A stretch of 64,000 nucleotides of DNA from a bacterium (GCA_023144005.1 JAGLGN010000014.1:1-64000), one strand, 5' to 3'. Counted from the stretch's first letter, positions 33,535 through 43,963 are shown. Program-made: numbers and translations. Notes: generated from the sequence alone by a model not told the origin.

Positions 33535-33891
33535 TCAGTCTGAATTTTTATCGATATAATCTGAAATTAATCTGACATCGGTGTCAGACATATCTTTGAA
33601 TTCTATACCGAAATCATACAGAGTCCTATTATTTTCGTGCTTTGTAAATACCCTCACCACCTGACCCTGACACTCGATCACCTTATCTTCAAATTCAAGA
33701 TCAAAGACAAGCGGTTTAAATACAGAAAGTTCGATCACACTGTCAGTTTCAAGATCTAACTCCAGACAGGTCCCCCCTCCGCTTATATTAATCAGTTTGG
33801 CCGAATATTCCTTTGCATCTCCGCCAAACATGAATTTAATATCAGCGCTATGAGTGTGCAGCCGCTCATGTTTTCTCTTATTCTCATTCAT
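33535..33891 (-). CDS. PilZ-domain protein
   Basis: 118 residues forming one PilZ domain: N-terminal RKHERLH (the RxxxR c-di-GMP motif) and NISGGGTCLEL (the D/NxSxxG motif), then a beta-barrel ending FGIEFKDMS. Such stand-alone domains bind cyclic di-GMP and control motility, surface polysaccharide or envelope functions. Promoter at 33916-33944 and AGGAG before the ATG. Convergent with the coiled-coil gene, 21 bp away. Confidence 0.85.
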   Translation of the reverse strand: MNENKRKHERLHTHSADIKFMFGGDAKEYSAKLINISGGGTCLELDLETDSVIELSVFKPLVFDLEFEDKVIECQGQVVRVFTKHENNRTLYDFGIEFKDMSDTDVRLISDYIDKNSD

Positions 33892-33915
33892 TTAAATTCT
33901 CCTTTATATAAAAGC

Positions 33916-33944
33916 AGTATATAATAAAATACCCGGATTATCAA
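33916..33944 (-). promoter_or_regulatory. Promoter of the PilZ gene
   Basis: Minus strand TTGATA (33939-33944), 17-bp spacer, TATACT (33916-33921). Confidence 0.7.
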
Positions 33945-34041
33945 GATAGCCTGATCCAAAGTTGGAGTATTGTAATGCAGGAATCGTCAATAGCTTCCCT
34001 TGATATCGGCTTCGCTTTACCCCACACTTCACACTTTCAAT

Positions 34042-34090
34042 GGATGGATTCCTGATATTAAACCTTGTCCCCGGGACACTGGGTCACTGC
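34042..34090 (+). repeat. Dispersed intergenic repeat, family 3, copy 2
   Basis: GGATGGATTCCTGATATTAA, then ACCTTGTCCCCGGGACACTGG and GTCACTGC. Same as 29092-29149. Confidence 0.7.
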
Positions 34091-34094
34091 TTTC

Positions 34095-34129
34095 GGCATT
34101 GTCCATTGTCAATTATACATTGTCCATTG
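34095..34129. repeat. Heptanucleotide repeat (TCCATTG type)
   Basis: Five units: GGCATTG, TCCATTG, TCAATTA, TACATTG, TCCATTG. Immediately downstream of tRNA-Leu on the minus strand. Confidence 0.75.
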
Positions 34130-34138
34130 TGTTTATCG

Positions 34139-34227
<89 letters not shown>

Positions 34228-34310
34228 GATTTGAAAAGGATGCCTTTCGGCTACCTTTGAGTTTGTTAACTACTTATTGTACTGTCTCGTAAATAAAGTA
34301 CACAGCCTAC

Positions 34311-34703
34311 TTATTTATTGTCTGGCTTTGCTGCCGGAGCAGGTTCTGCGGGCTCAGGTGTTTCTGTGACCGGCATTGCCGCTGTCTCACCCTGTCCGGG
34401 GAGAGGCATTTCACTTTCCTGCTGAACCTCTGTCTGACCGGTTGTCCCCGCCTTTTTCATAAGAGAGGTTTCCGCCCTCTTGGTACTACCAGCAAGGATC
34501 AAAGAGATCACAAAAAAGAGTATGGCCAATATGGTCGTGAGTCTGTTCAGGAACTTGTTCCCTCCGGTAGCACCGAAGAATGAATCTCCGCCGCCGCCGC
34601 CAAACAAACTTGACATATTTCCACCCTTGCCTGATTGTAAAAGAACAGAAATAATGAGTATTATACAAACAATAATGTAGATTGTCAATAAAAGTGCAAA
34701 CAT
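34311..34703 (-). CDS. secG: SecG, preprotein translocase subunit
   Basis: 130 residues. Two membrane segments (about 3-22 and 52-72) around the SecG signature SVLLQSGKGGNMSSLFGG, with FGATGGNKFLNRLT before the second helix. SecG is the small SecYEG subunit. The C-terminal 55 residues are a Pro/Ala/Glu-rich tail, longer than usual. The ATG is 2 nt after the tpiA stop; the gap-pgk-tpiA-secG order is common in many bacterial groups. Confidence 0.93.
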   Translation of the reverse strand: MFALLLTIYIIVCIILIISVLLQSGKGGNMSSLFGGGGGDSFFGATGGNKFLNRLTTILAILFFVISLILAGSTKRAETSLMKKAGTTGQTEVQQESEMPLPGQGETAAMPVTETPEPAEPAPAAKPDNK

Positions 34704-34705
34704 TC

Positions 34706-35452
34706 TTAATCCTCCCTTGAAAGTCTAGTGATCTGAGCGAAGGTTTCAGGAGATAAGCTTGCGCCGCCCACCAAAAAACCGTCTATATCTTTCATATTCA
34801 TTAATTGTTTTGTGTTATCCGGCTTAACGCTGCCGCCATATAATATGGATGTGGCATCACCGCAGCCTTCACAGAATTTTTCAACCGTTTTACGGATGAA
34901 GGCATGAGCTTCCTGGGCGATTTCCGGCGTAGCCGTTTCACCTGTTCCGATAGCCCATACTGGTTCATACGCAATTATCAGGTCTGAGACACACCCGATG
35001 GATTTCAAGCCTTCCTTGAGCTGGTGGCCGAGAACATCAAAGGTCTTGCCTGATTTTCTTTCTTCCAGTGTTTCACCAATACAGAATACCGGAATAAGAT
35101 TGTTCTTCAAAGCGGAAACGACTTTGCGATTTAATAATTCGTCTTTCTCTCCGAAGACATGCCTTCTTTCAGAATGGCCGACAAGGATATATTTGCAGCC
35201 AAGGTCACGGAGCATTCCGGGAGAGATCTCGCCTGTGAACGCACCCTTTTCCTTATCATACATATTTTCTCCGCCATAAAGCATCTTGTCCTGCTCCTGA
35301 AAGAGGTGAAGGTAGATCGAAGGAGGAAAAATAATGTTCTTCACACCCTCAATATCCGCCACCAATTGCGGGAAATCTTTAATAAAATCGGCAATAGCCA
35401 ATGAATTCAAATTCATCTTCCAATTGCCTGCAACTATCTTTTCTCTCATCAT
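34706..35452 (-). CDS. tpiA: Triosephosphate isomerase
   Basis: 248 residues. GNWKMN (N-terminal catalytic Lys), GHSERR (catalytic His), AYEPVWAIGTG (catalytic Glu) and LYGGSVKP are all present. Interconverts dihydroxyacetone phosphate and glyceraldehyde-3-phosphate. The start is ATGATG: 35452 overlaps the pgk stop, 35449 has better spacing from GGAGG; one residue differs. Coupled to pgk and secG. Confidence 0.97.
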   Translation of the reverse strand: MMREKIVAGNWKMNLNSLAIADFIKDFPQLVADIEGVKNIIFPPSIYLHLFQEQDKMLYGGENMYDKEKGAFTGEISPGMLRDLGCKYILVGHSERRHVFGEKDELLNRKVVSALKNNLIPVFCIGETLEERKSGKTFDVLGHQLKEGLKSIGCVSDLIIAYEPVWAIGTGETATPEIAQEAHAFIRKTVEKFCEGCGDATSILYGGSVKPDNTKQLMNMKDIDGFLVGGASLSPETFAQITRLSRED

Positions 35453-36633
35453 TCCTCCAATGCCCTGAATCCGGGAAGGTTCACTCCCGATAACATCTCC
35501 AGCGAAGCTCCGCCGCCGGTTGAGATGTGGGACATTTTATCACTTTTATTAAATTTCTTTACCGACGAGGCGGAATCTCCTCCACCCACTACGGTAATAC
35601 CCTCGCACTCTGCCATCGCGTCAATAACGGCAACGGTGCCCCGGGCGTATTCATCTATTTCAAAGATCCCCATGGGGCCGTTGAATACAACAGAACCCGA
35701 TTTAACTATCAGGCCGCTGAATAATTCACAGGTCCGCGGGCCGATATCCACTCCTATATCCGAATCCTGCATGGCGATGACATCACGGATCTCCTTGTAC
35801 TTCGGAGATTCAATGCTGTCAACCGCGAGAGTATCCACGGGAAGCACTAATTTGTCACCCGCCCTTTCCATTATTCTCGATGCGATGTCAAGAGATTCCT
35901 CTTCCAGCAAAGACTTTCCGACATTATAGCCCTTTGCCTTCAGGAAAGTGAACATCATTCCGCCGCCGATAAGTATATGGTCGGCCTGCACTATCATTGT
36001 TTCCAATAGTCCTATCTTGTCTTTTACTTTGGCGCCTCCGCTTATTACCGAATACGGCCTTTCCGGAGTTGTGAGCTTTTCATTCAAATACATATACTCT
36101 TTTTCCACAAGGAAGCCCATCGCTTTGTTCTCCATGGGAAAAAGCCCGGGCAGGGTGAAGACGGAAGCATGTTCTCTGTGCATTGTACCAAAGGCATCAT
36201 TTACATAGAATTTCGCGCCGAGAGCAGATAATTGTTTCGCAAATTCAGCATCGCCTTTCTTTTCGGCTTTGTGGAACCGGAGATTCTCAAGCAAGAGAAT
36301 TTGGCCCGACTGAAGGTCAGAAACGAGGCTGTTGACATCCTCGCCGATCACTTGCTTAGAATATTTAACATTCGCGCTGCCAAGATACTCCTGTAATTTC
36401 TCAAATACGGGCTTCAGAGAAAATTCCTCTTCATAACCGATACCGGAAGGTCGCCCCAAATGCGAAGCTACTATTACCCTAGCGTCTTTTTCCAGTAGAT
36501 ATTTGATCGTCGGCAGGGCGGCATCGATCCTTTTAGTATCTTTAATAATACCATCTTTAACCGGGACATTGAAATCCACCCTAAGAAAAACTACATCGGC
36601 TTTCCCGATGGTAAGCCGCTTTATCGAGTTCAT
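35449..36633 (-). CDS. pgk: Phosphoglycerate kinase
   Basis: 394 residues. RVDFNVP near the N-terminus, SHLGRPSG, LLLENLRFH, the nucleotide site NGPMGIFE and VVGGGDSASSV. Produces ATP from 1,3-bisphosphoglycerate. Starts on the base after the gap stop codon; overlaps tpiA. Confidence 0.98.
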   Translation of the reverse strand: MNSIKRLTIGKADVVFLRVDFNVPVKDGIIKDTKRIDAALPTIKYLLEKDARVIVASHLGRPSGIGYEEEFSLKPVFEKLQEYLGSANVKYSKQVIGEDVNSLVSDLQSGQILLLENLRFHKAEKKGDAEFAKQLSALGAKFYVNDAFGTMHREHASVFTLPGLFPMENKAMGFLVEKEYMYLNEKLTTPERPYSVISGGAKVKDKIGLLETMIVQADHILIGGGMMFTFLKAKGYNVGKSLLEEESLDIASRIMERAGDKLVLPVDTLAVDSIESPKYKEIRDVIAMQDSDIGVDIGPRTCELFSGLIVKSGSVVFNGPMGIFEIDEYARGTVAVIDAMAECEGITVVGGGDSASSVKKFNKSDKMSHISTGGGASLEMLSGVNLPGFRALEE

Positions 36634-37647
36634 TTATTCTTTATCTGCCATGTATTTTATGAGGTCGGCCATTCTACAGGAATAACCCCATTCATTGTCA
36701 TACCATGAGAATATCTTTGCCGTCTTTCCCATCACTCTGGTCATTGCAGGATCAAATATTGAGGAGTGTGAATTACCGATAAAATCGGTTGAGACAAGCG
36801 GGTCTTCTTCATATTCCAAAATTCCCTTCAATTCTCCATTGGCGTATTCTTTCATCTTACCATTGAGTTCTTCTACCGTAACTTCTTTGTTAAGCTCTAC
36901 CGTAAGGTCGACCATGGAAGCGTCCGGGGTAGGAACTCTGACTGCAAGGCCGTCAAGTTTTCCATCCAATTCAGGAATTACAAGGCCAACGGCTTTTGCG
37001 GCACCGGTGGTGGTGGGGATCATGGACATAGCCGCGGCACGGCCTCTTCTGAGGTCGCTATGGGGCAGGTCAAGGATCTTCTGATCGTTCGTATAGGCAT
37101 GTATCGTTGTCATAAACCCGTGGTCCAGCCCGAATTCCTTATTCAGAACATAGGCGACAGGGGCAAGACAATTTGTTGTACAGGAAGCATTCGAGATAAT
37201 GAAATGCTTTGCCGGATCATAATTTTTATGGTTAACACCCATTACAAAGGTCGCGTCCGCACCGGGAGAACCTTTTGCGGGAACACTCAGAACAACACGC
37301 TTGGCTCCTGCCTGAAGATGAAGAGATGCCTTCTCATGTGTTCTGAAGATACCTGTGCATTCCAGCACATAATCTACTCCCAATTCCTTCCAGGGAAGTT
37401 TTGAGGGGTCTCTTTCTTTGTATATTTTGAACTTTTTACCGCTTATGTTCAGAAATTCACCTTCAACCTTTACCGGATGGGGAAATTTCCCGTGAACACT
37501 ATCATATTTCAGAAGATGGGCCAATGTTGCGGGATCGGTCAGATCATTAATAGCAACTACATCAATATCCGAAAAGCAATCACAGCTCAATAACCTCTTG
37601 AAAACAAGGCGGCCGATTCTACCAAAACCATTAATTGCAACTTTCAT
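36634..37647 (-). CDS. gap: Glyceraldehyde-3-phosphate dehydrogenase
   Basis: 337 residues. NAD-binding GFGRIGR at 7-13, catalytic Cys in [12 protein letters not shown], and the C-terminal [10 protein letters not shown]. Catalyses oxidative phosphorylation of glyceraldehyde-3-phosphate. GGAGG precedes the ATG. Follows the PorV-like gene by 26 bp on the same strand and may be co-transcribed with it; first of the glycolytic set gap-pgk-tpiA-secG. Confidence 0.98.
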   Translation of the reverse strand: MKVAINGFGRIGRLVFKRLLSCDCFSDIDVVAINDLTDPATLAHLLKYDSVHGKFPHPVKVEGEFLNISGKKFKIYKERDPSKLPWKELGVDYVLECTGIFRTHEKASLHLQAGAKRVVLSVPAKGSPGADATFVMGVNHKNYDPAKHFIISNASCTTNCLAPVAYVLNKEFGLDHGFMTTIHAYTNDQKILDLPHSDLRRGRAAAMSMIPTTTGAAKAVGLVIPELDGKLDGLAVRVPTPDASMVDLTVELNKEVTVEELNGKMKEYANGELKGILEYEEDPLVSTDFIGNSHSSIFDPAMTRVMGKTAKIFSWYDNEWGYSCRMADLIKYMADKE

Positions 37648-37673
37648 AAAATAAATCCTCCAATCAATAAAGT

Positions 37674-38624
37674 CTATTTAAACAATAAACTGATTCCCAA
37701 GTGATTTGTCTCGCCGATATCACCGAAGGGAACATAGGCATAATCGAACTGCAGAGTAAGGATATCAACCTTTCTGTTGCCCTGGGTCTTCTGAAAAGTA
37801 TGATCAAACCCAACTCCGAAGCCTACGCTTCCTGTCTCCACATTGGAATATCCCACACGAAGAGGGATGGCGCCGAACAAGGAATACTCAAGGCCCACAG
37901 ATATTACCGCCGGATTTCCCGAAGGTATGGATGCCTGAAGCGAAAGATCCATTCCTTTGATGAGTTTGTAATTACCGCCGATAACAATATTCATGGGTAT
38001 CTTTTCTGTCGGTACTTCATAATCGCCTATGACATCCCGCTCGTACAAGAGGCCCGAGCCGAGGTTTGAAATAGCAAGGCCGACATTTCCATTGCCTATC
38101 TTATACTTCATACCGATATCCATAAGAAAGGTCTCCGCGAGAACATTCGCAAGTTCTTCTTTGTAAAATTTACCCGCGATGGCAAAGGAGAAGTTATCTC
38201 CTAATTTTTTCCCGTATGTCAAAAAGAATTGATTGTAACTCACATCGAACTGCTCGACCGACTCTTCCCAGCTTCCCCATGTAAATGCGTCTATGGGCTC
38301 TGTAAAAAACACATTGACCGCAAGGCCGAAGAAATCTGTTTCCGTGAAGGGAATGCAGAACGCGAAATATTCCATGGATGTATCCACGAGGTAATTTGTC
38401 TGGCCGATTGAAACAGAGGCCGCGGTAAAGGAAGTTACATTCGCAGGGTTGTAGAATATTGCCAAGGGTTCATTGCTTGAGGTGACCATGGCATTTCCCA
38501 GCGCATATGCCTTTGCTCCGATGGGCATTAAAAGGAATGCTCCGGAGGTCTCACCGTTAGAAGCCGCAAATGTGGATACTGCAAAAAGGATGACCACCAG
38601 TGTTATTATTATTTTTTTCATCAT
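37674..38624 (-). CDS. PorV/PorQ-family outer-membrane beta-barrel
   Basis: 316 residues: signal peptide ([20 protein letters not shown]), then the PorV hallmark [19 protein letters not shown] and [12 protein letters not shown], and about 14 amphipathic strands ending LGISLLFK. PorV-type barrels act as shuttle or assembly partners for proteins with C-terminal sorting domains in type IX secretion. The upstream gene, 7 bp away, encodes exactly such a protein. The barrel is likely its outer-membrane partner, although core T9SS genes are not in this window. Confidence 0.85.
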   Translation of the reverse strand: MMKKIIITLVVILFAVSTFAASNGETSGAFLLMPIGAKAYALGNAMVTSSNEPLAIFYNPANVTSFTAASVSIGQTNYLVDTSMEYFAFCIPFTETDFFGLAVNVFFTEPIDAFTWGSWEESVEQFDVSYNQFFLTYGKKLGDNFSFAIAGKFYKEELANVLAETFLMDIGMKYKIGNGNVGLAISNLGSGLLYERDVIGDYEVPTEKIPMNIVIGGNYKLIKGMDLSLQASIPSGNPAVISVGLEYSLFGAIPLRVGYSNVETGSVGFGVGFDHTFQKTQGNRKVDILTLQFDYAYVPFGDIGETNHLGISLLFK

Positions 38625-38631
38625 TGTCTCC

Positions 38632-41600
38632 TTATCTCACTATTACAAGTTTCCCTTTCTTGACATCCTCGTCATCGTCAGGGTTGGTTATAACATAGAA
38701 ATACAATCCGGTAGCTATCGCTTTGCCGTCCTCATTCATCAGATCCCACTTCTCACCACCGTCACCATAAGTGGTTTCGCTGGTGGCGGAATGCTCAATG
38801 GCTCTGATAAGACCGCCTTTAATATCGTAAATAGTAATAGTCGCATTTTCAGTCAGCTGCACGAATACCATGTGATTGTTTTCCTGAAGAGCGTCCGCGG
38901 TTCCGTAGATGAAAGGATTGGGAACACAATGCGCCAGTTCAAGATTCTGCTCTTTATCAAAGTCCTTTGAAACAGTGGCGACATTAGAAGGCTGGCTTTC
39001 AAGATCCGTGGTTCTGTTAAATGAGGTCACAAAATAGTAATATGTGGCATACTCCGTAATATAGGTGTCAACGAATGTATAAGTGTCAGCGGTCGTTGCA
39101 TCGGCAGCACCGATCTTCACAACATAATCTTCATCCAACGGCTCTACACTGTCGTATATCGCGGCACTTGAACATCTGTAAACATAGTATCTGAAAATAT
39201 CTCCTGCTGCTTTGTCCCAAGTGAGTGTAATACTCTTATTGGTATCTTCGGCCGCAAGGTTCGTAGGATAATCAGGAGAGCTTTCCAGGGTAAACGGGTC
39301 AGATGTCGTAATGTCAATGAAGGGTGTCAGAAAGTCAAGCTTCTTCACATAATACTGATAACTGGAATCACCAGCAAGAGGTGTATCCGAATAATCAATA
39401 ATCGTTTCCGGATCTCCTTCAAGGTAGATCCCTGCAATTGTAAATGACTGCGTCTCATACATTACGGTCTTGGTCGTTCCTGTCTCGGAAAGATAATAGG
39501 TCGCGCCCCAATCATCGAGCTTCTCCCACCAGAGCATTGCTGTCGGGGTATCCCAATAAACATCCGTGTTGGTCGTTGAACCGGTCCAGATCATCTTGTA
39601 CTGGGTAGTATCAACATCGCTGACCGTGAAGGGTGATTCCCCTTCGATGTTCTGGATGAAGAAATTATTTATTATAAGGTCATCAGAGTCGTCATTGAAT
39701 CCGGGAAGAGCGAGAATGACCTCGTTGAGAGGATCGCTTGCATTGAATGTCAGGTCCGCCGCATTAACGATATATTCTTCACCGTCGATGAACATCAGGA
39801 TATCAGATGTCGTATCCGAACCGATAAATTCATAAACACCGCCCTGAAGATATATTGACTCCTCCAAATTGCCTGCTCTGTAAAGCTCGTACCTATCGAG
39901 GTCCTTTTCTCTGGATGCCGGGGAGCTCCAGGATAAAAGAAATACATTGGAGTTATCCTCATAGGCAAATTCACCTTCCAGGTCAATTGCCGCAGGTACA
40001 AGATGGAATTCATAATAAGCTGGCATACTTTCATTGAAATAAGCAGATTCTAATTGCGGGACCGAAGTATTGGAATCCCACCACGCATCGTCATTCGAAG
40101 AAAGCGCAAATGCGTAATTTATAAAATCGGATCCGTTCATTTCTGATTTGAACTGCTCGGCAGGGACAATAAAATTATCATCCGTATATGGAGTATATGC
40201 AGTAGGCGCACCCTTCAAAGTACCGCAAAGCTGAGTAACATCACCCGTTTTCAACCTTCTGTACTTAATTGACGGATTAGTACTGCTCAAGCCGTCCCAA
40301 GTGGAATAATATAAATTGTATCCGCAACCGGCGGGAACAGAATCATTGCCAGCGCCAAAATCAATATTGTCCCATACAATATGTATATTGATACCACCAT
40401 CCGATACATCATATTTCTCGTACATATCAATGATCTCAGGTTTCGGTGATGGTGATTTATCAAGGCTGTTCGCGGGAGAGTAGAAATTCGTAGCTCCGAC
40501 AACGCCTGTTTTATAGGCAGTATCGGCATAGCCGAAGGCCGTATCCAAATTGCCCTTCAATGTAACAAGGTCCGCGCTGTCTCCATAAGCGCCGGCAATA
40601 ACAAACGGCACTACCGTGGTCTCACCGGCATCGAGCTGAATCGGGCCGACTGTGACCGCGATCGCATAATTACCGGGAACCGTTGCAGGGGCATCGAAAT
40701 CACCCGGAGCAACGAAGTCATCGTAAAGATCGCCGCTTGAAAAATAATCCATGGGATTCAGCGGTTTTAGGAAATTATCTAAAGTATACCACCAGGTTCT
40801 TTCAGGATCACCGGTGGCATCGTAATAGAAAGTATAAGGGGCAAGCTCCGGATTCTTAGTCCATAGCGCGGAGGGCATAACACCCGGACCGGAGTATCTA
40901 TACGAGTACCTTATCAATCTGTTGTCAACATCGGTAAGCCCGGCTATCGACGAAGCGGAATTATCGGGTTGATACTGAACGATATTGAATGCGACCGGCG
41001 CATGCGTAAGCGCCTTGATACCAACCGCAACGGGGTGATCCGCGCCGAGAGTAAAATCGTACATAAAGCCGAAATCACCATCATAAAGACCGCCGATAGG
41101 ATCCTGCCATGCGGCATAATCGTTGAATTCGCCGTTGTCTTCAGTCTTGTAATAAAAGATATCATACAAGCCGTCACTGGAGCTGCTTGCTGTAAGTCCG
41201 GAAGTGGTCCATTTTGTATTAATGGCAAGGTCGGCACGGTATGTGATATATATCTCCTTGTCTTCAGCGGAGTTGTTGGTTATAATATAATCCTTGATCA
41301 GAACATCTTCATAATCATCATAAGTCTCGTCCGCAGAAACCCCCCAATCAGACCATGTAAAAATGCTATTGACCTTTGAGGATGCATATTGGTAGGTCCT
41401 ATGAGTAATGGATATCCCAGAAGCGGGTGAATATGCTTCCGATTTTGTCTCTACCGTTCCACAAACAGAATAATGAGGCTCTTCATAATTTCCCCAGACA
41501 TATGTATATCCCTCAAAGGAAAGGACAGGGTTTTGAACCAGATATGATTTCAGAAAAGGGGTATTTCTGAAGTCTTTAAAAGTCTCGACATTACCGGCAT

Positions 41601-41964
41601 CGTCAGATATGATAATCGTTCCCATGAACATCTGCTCATACTCGGTCTGCTCGAAATACATACCGTCACCACCCTGAGGGTAATTGTAAAACTCACCGTA
41701 CCATGCATGTCCGGGATGAGCATAAGCATCAAAAACAACACCATCCGAGATACCCGTAGCGGTGCCGCTGTAGATAAAACTATTGTCGTAAAACGCACCA
41801 TTGCCCAAGTAGTCCTGTCCGGTAACCATACTGTACAGGAAATTCGAGTAGAATGTATTGATCTCAACATAGGGCGTTCTGTACAGCGTTGCCGCACTGG
41901 GAAAAAGCCCAACCACAAGAAGGACAGCAACTACAAGTATTGCCTGAAGCTTGAATCTTTTCAT
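38632..41964 (-). CDS. Giant secreted protein with Fn3 and FlgD-like C-terminal sorting domain
   Basis: 1110 residues from ATG 41964 (GGAGG 4 nt upstream, giving the signal MKRFKLQAILVVAVLLVVGLF); the open frame extends to 42015 across its promoter. The large N-terminal part (to ~830) is beta-rich and unrecognised, with repeated Asp/Tyr/Gly-rich strands; a fibronectin III-like domain lies around 905-1005. The last ~95 residues form a FlgD-like sorting domain: CVPNPF, ITIYDIKGGLIRAIEH, GLYFYVI and a final GKLVIVR with basic end. Surface-exposed or secreted product inferred. Confidence 0.82.
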   Translation of the reverse strand: MKRFKLQAILVVAVLLVVGLFPSAATLYRTPYVEINTFYSNFLYSMVTGQDYLGNGAFYDNSFIYSGTATGISDGVVFDAYAHPGHAWYGEFYNYPQGGDGMYFEQTEYEQMFMGTIIISDDAGNVETFKDFRNTPFLKSYLVQNPVLSFEGYTYVWGNYEEPHYSVCGTVETKSEAYSPASGISITHRTYQYASSKVNSIFTWSDWGVSADETYDDYEDVLIKDYIITNNSAEDKEIYITYRADLAINTKWTTSGLTASSSSDGLYDIFYYKTEDNGEFNDYAAWQDPIGGLYDGDFGFMYDFTLGADHPVAVGIKALTHAPVAFNIVQYQPDNSASSIAGLTDVDNRLIRYSYRYSGPGVMPSALWTKNPELAPYTFYYDATGDPERTWWYTLDNFLKPLNPMDYFSSGDLYDDFVAPGDFDAPATVPGNYAIAVTVGPIQLDAGETTVVPFVIAGAYGDSADLVTLKGNLDTAFGYADTAYKTGVVGATNFYSPANSLDKSPSPKPEIIDMYEKYDVSDGGINIHIVWDNIDFGAGNDSVPAGCGYNLYYSTWDGLSSTNPSIKYRRLKTGDVTQLCGTLKGAPTAYTPYTDDNFIVPAEQFKSEMNGSDFINYAFALSSNDDAWWDSNTSVPQLESAYFNESMPAYYEFHLVPAAIDLEGEFAYEDNSNVFLLSWSSPASREKDLDRYELYRAGNLEESIYLQGGVYEFIGSDTTSDILMFIDGEEYIVNAADLTFNASDPLNEVILALPGFNDDSDDLIINNFFIQNIEGESPFTVSDVDTTQYKMIWTGSTTNTDVYWDTPTAMLWWEKLDDWGATYYLSETGTTKTVMYETQSFTIAGIYLEGDPETIIDYSDTPLAGDSSYQYYVKKLDFLTPFIDITTSDPFTLESSPDYPTNLAAEDTNKSITLTWDKAAGDIFRYYVYRCSSAAIYDSVEPLDEDYVVKIGAADATTADTYTFVDTYITEYATYYYFVTSFNRTTDLESQPSNVATVSKDFDKEQNLELAHCVPNPFIYGTADALQENNHMVFVQLTENATITIYDIKGGLIRAIEHSATSETTYGDGGEKWDLMNEDGKAIATGLYFYVITNPDDDEDVKKGKLVIVR

Positions 41965-41986
41965 AAGGCCTCCATAATTTTTCAAT

Positions 41987-42015
41987 ATTATAGCATTTTT
42001 CATAATCAATTTCAA
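41987..42015 (-). promoter_or_regulatory. Promoter of the FlgD-domain protein/PorV operon
   Basis: Minus strand TTGAAA (42010-42015), 17-bp spacer, TATAAT (41987-41992), then a ~20-nt leader with GGAGG. Confidence 0.75.
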
Positions 42016-42220
42016 TGAATAAATAAAGGATTCAACGGTGATTATTACGCTCTATTTCAAATGCCCGTACTTGTGATGTCACTTCACATTTATATCAGAC
42101 AATATCAACGGACCAAACTGCAGGAATTTCTATAGTCAGTAGTATTTAATGTCTCTGAAAAACCGCTTCAAAATGGAGAAGGGAATTCCTCTTTCGATTG
42201 AGCTTTCTCGGAATCAGCAG

Positions 42221-42937
42221 TTAAGAATAGTCACATCTGATGACCAATTTCCACCAAAGTTTAAATAGCGCATAAAAGACCCGTATCAGTCGGCGGGTCG
42301 TAAAGAACCGAGAGCTACCATGGCGGCGGGAATAATGATGTACCGGTATTTGCTTTATTCTATATCCCGCCCGCTCAATTTTCTTTACCATTTCAACACA
42401 AATCACTCCGGTATCGGAATTTATACTTATTCTGTCGAATACATTTTTTCGGATCAGCCGAAAATTACAATCTACTTCTTTTAGTTTTATTCTAAATACG
42501 ATCTTCACAAAAATATTGTACATTCTACCGGCAAGAATTCTATAGAAAGGATCTGAACGATTTGCTCTGATACCGTTTACCATATCAATCTCTTCTCCCA
42601 GAAGATCGTACAAAACATGCAATTCTCTTAAGTCATACTGACCGTCGCCGTCAGCATAAAATATCAAATCTTTGGTTGAGTTGGCAAAGCCGCTTTTCAG
42701 AGCAGCTCCATATCCCCGATTGATTCCATGATGAATAACTTTTAGGTTTTCATACTCTCCTAACATTCTGGACAATACTTCCTTGCTTCCGTCTGTGCTG
42801 CCGTCATTTACGACTATTACTTCATAGTCATCCGTGAGTTGGCTCATTGTTTCAATAGCAACTTTGACTACATTTTCTATCGCGTTGACTTCATTTAAGC
42901 AGGGAAAAAAGGCGGAAATAGAGGATCGATCTTTCAT
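42221..42937 (-). CDS. Glycosyltransferase family 2 (DPM1/polyprenyl-phosphate type)
   Basis: 238 residues from ATG 42937 (MKDRSSISAFFPCLNE); the open frame extends to 42973 through the promoter. GT-A features: FPCLNEVNAIE, VVNDGSTDGS, ADGDGQYD (DxD-type metal site). Resembles polyprenyl-phosphate sugar transferases used to build surface glycans. No membrane domain. Transcribed from a perfect leaderless promoter. Confidence 0.88.
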   Translation of the reverse strand: MKDRSSISAFFPCLNEVNAIENVVKVAIETMSQLTDDYEVIVVNDGSTDGSKEVLSRMLGEYENLKVIHHGINRGYGAALKSGFANSTKDLIFYADGDGQYDLRELHVLYDLLGEEIDMVNGIRANRSDPFYRILAGRMYNIFVKIVFRIKLKEVDCNFRLIRKNVFDRISINSDTGVICVEMVKKIERAGYRIKQIPVHHYSRRHGSSRFFTTRRLIRVFYALFKLWWKLVIRCDYS

Positions 42938-42944
42938 TTTTGGT

Positions 42945-42973
42945 ATTATATCTATTATCCAAGGATATGTCAA
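42945..42973 (-). promoter_or_regulatory. Leaderless promoter of GT2 gene 1
   Basis: Minus strand TTGACA (42968-42973), 17-bp spacer, TATAAT (42945-42950), both perfect consensus; ATG 7 nt after the -10. Confidence 0.85.
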
Positions 42974-43016
42974 TTGATTCTTGACTGAGAATGTATATTT
43001 AAATCTGAATGGGAAG

Positions 43017-43958
43017 CTATTCCACTTCCCTTTTTTCGCGAATAACGAATTGGGGAGATCTGTTGGTATTCAGAAAGAGGCGGCCGATGTACTCCCCTAT
43101 AACGCCAAGCGATAAGAGTTGGATCCCACCAAGAAAGAGCAGCACAGACGCAATAGACATCCAGTCCGGAGTTGCTAAAGTATTAAAATATATTCTTTCC
43201 ACAAGGGAATATATGAGAAAAACAAAAGCGATAATTGAAACGAATATCCCCATCCATGTAATTGTCCGCAAGGGGATAATTGAGAAATTTGTAATTGAAT
43301 TACTCCATACAGACAGCAGCCTTCGCATAGTATAATTGCTTCGGCCCTTTTTGCGTTTGCGGTGGGTGACATCTATCTGCCCATAATTATCCGTTGTCCT
43401 CATGACCAGACAGTCGATACAAGGAAAGGGGCCCTCATACTTCAGCATTTCTCTCAATACAGACCTTGTGATAATCTTGAATGATGAAAGATAGAGCCCT
43501 TTTCGTTTTTTAAGCAACAGCGTTGCCATTCGATTATTCACCGCACTACCGAAATTTTTAAATAGAGACTGGCGTTTTCGGCTAAACCGCCCGAAAACGA
43601 CATCAAGATCATTCTCTTTCATGTGCGTCAACAGGACGGGGATATCTTCCGGACTTTGCTGCAAGTCGTCATCCATTATTATGACCTTGCCTCCACGGCA
43701 TGATCGAAGGCCGGCAAAGACAGCGTTATCCTGGCCGAAATTCTTTGACAGACGGATAATATTTATTTTGCCGGATTTATCGTATAAGCTATTCAGAGTA
43801 TTCCATGAATCATCTCGGCTTGAGTCGTCCACATATATTATTTCATATGATCCCGAGATATCCTCCATGGCGGAAGTTATCTTATCCGTAAGTTCTCTGA
43901 GAGTGCCCTCGGAGTTATATACGGGAATGACAACAGAAAATTCTTTCGATTCACTCAT
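43017..43958 (-). CDS. Glycosyltransferase family 2 with two C-terminal membrane helices (ArnC/GtrB-like)
   Basis: 313 residues: VVIPVYNSEGTL, DDSSRDDSW, MDDDLQQSPEDIP (metal/UDP-sugar site), conserved THRKRKKGRSNYTMRR, then two membrane segments (about 225-250 and 265-290). This layout matches undecaprenyl-phosphate sugar transferases such as ArnC/GtrB that load lipid carriers for surface glycan modification. Leaderless start at 43958. Confidence 0.92.
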   Translation of the reverse strand: MSESKEFSVVIPVYNSEGTLRELTDKITSAMEDISGSYEIIYVDDSSRDDSWNTLNSLYDKSGKINIIRLSKNFGQDNAVFAGLRSCRGGKVIIMDDDLQQSPEDIPVLLTHMKENDLDVVFGRFSRKRQSLFKNFGSAVNNRMATLLLKKRKGLYLSSFKIITRSVLREMLKYEGPFPCIDCLVMRTTDNYGQIDVTHRKRKKGRSNYTMRRLLSVWSNSITNFSIIPLRTITWMGIFVSIIAFVFLIYSLVERIYFNTLATPDWMSIASVLLFLGGIQLLSLGVIGEYIGRLFLNTNRSPQFVIREKREVE

Positions 43959-43963
43959 GAGAG

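Noticed and set aside
34480-42018. Many plus-strand frames over the glycolytic and secreted-protein genes
   Set aside because: They are antisense to strongly supported genes and have no start signals.
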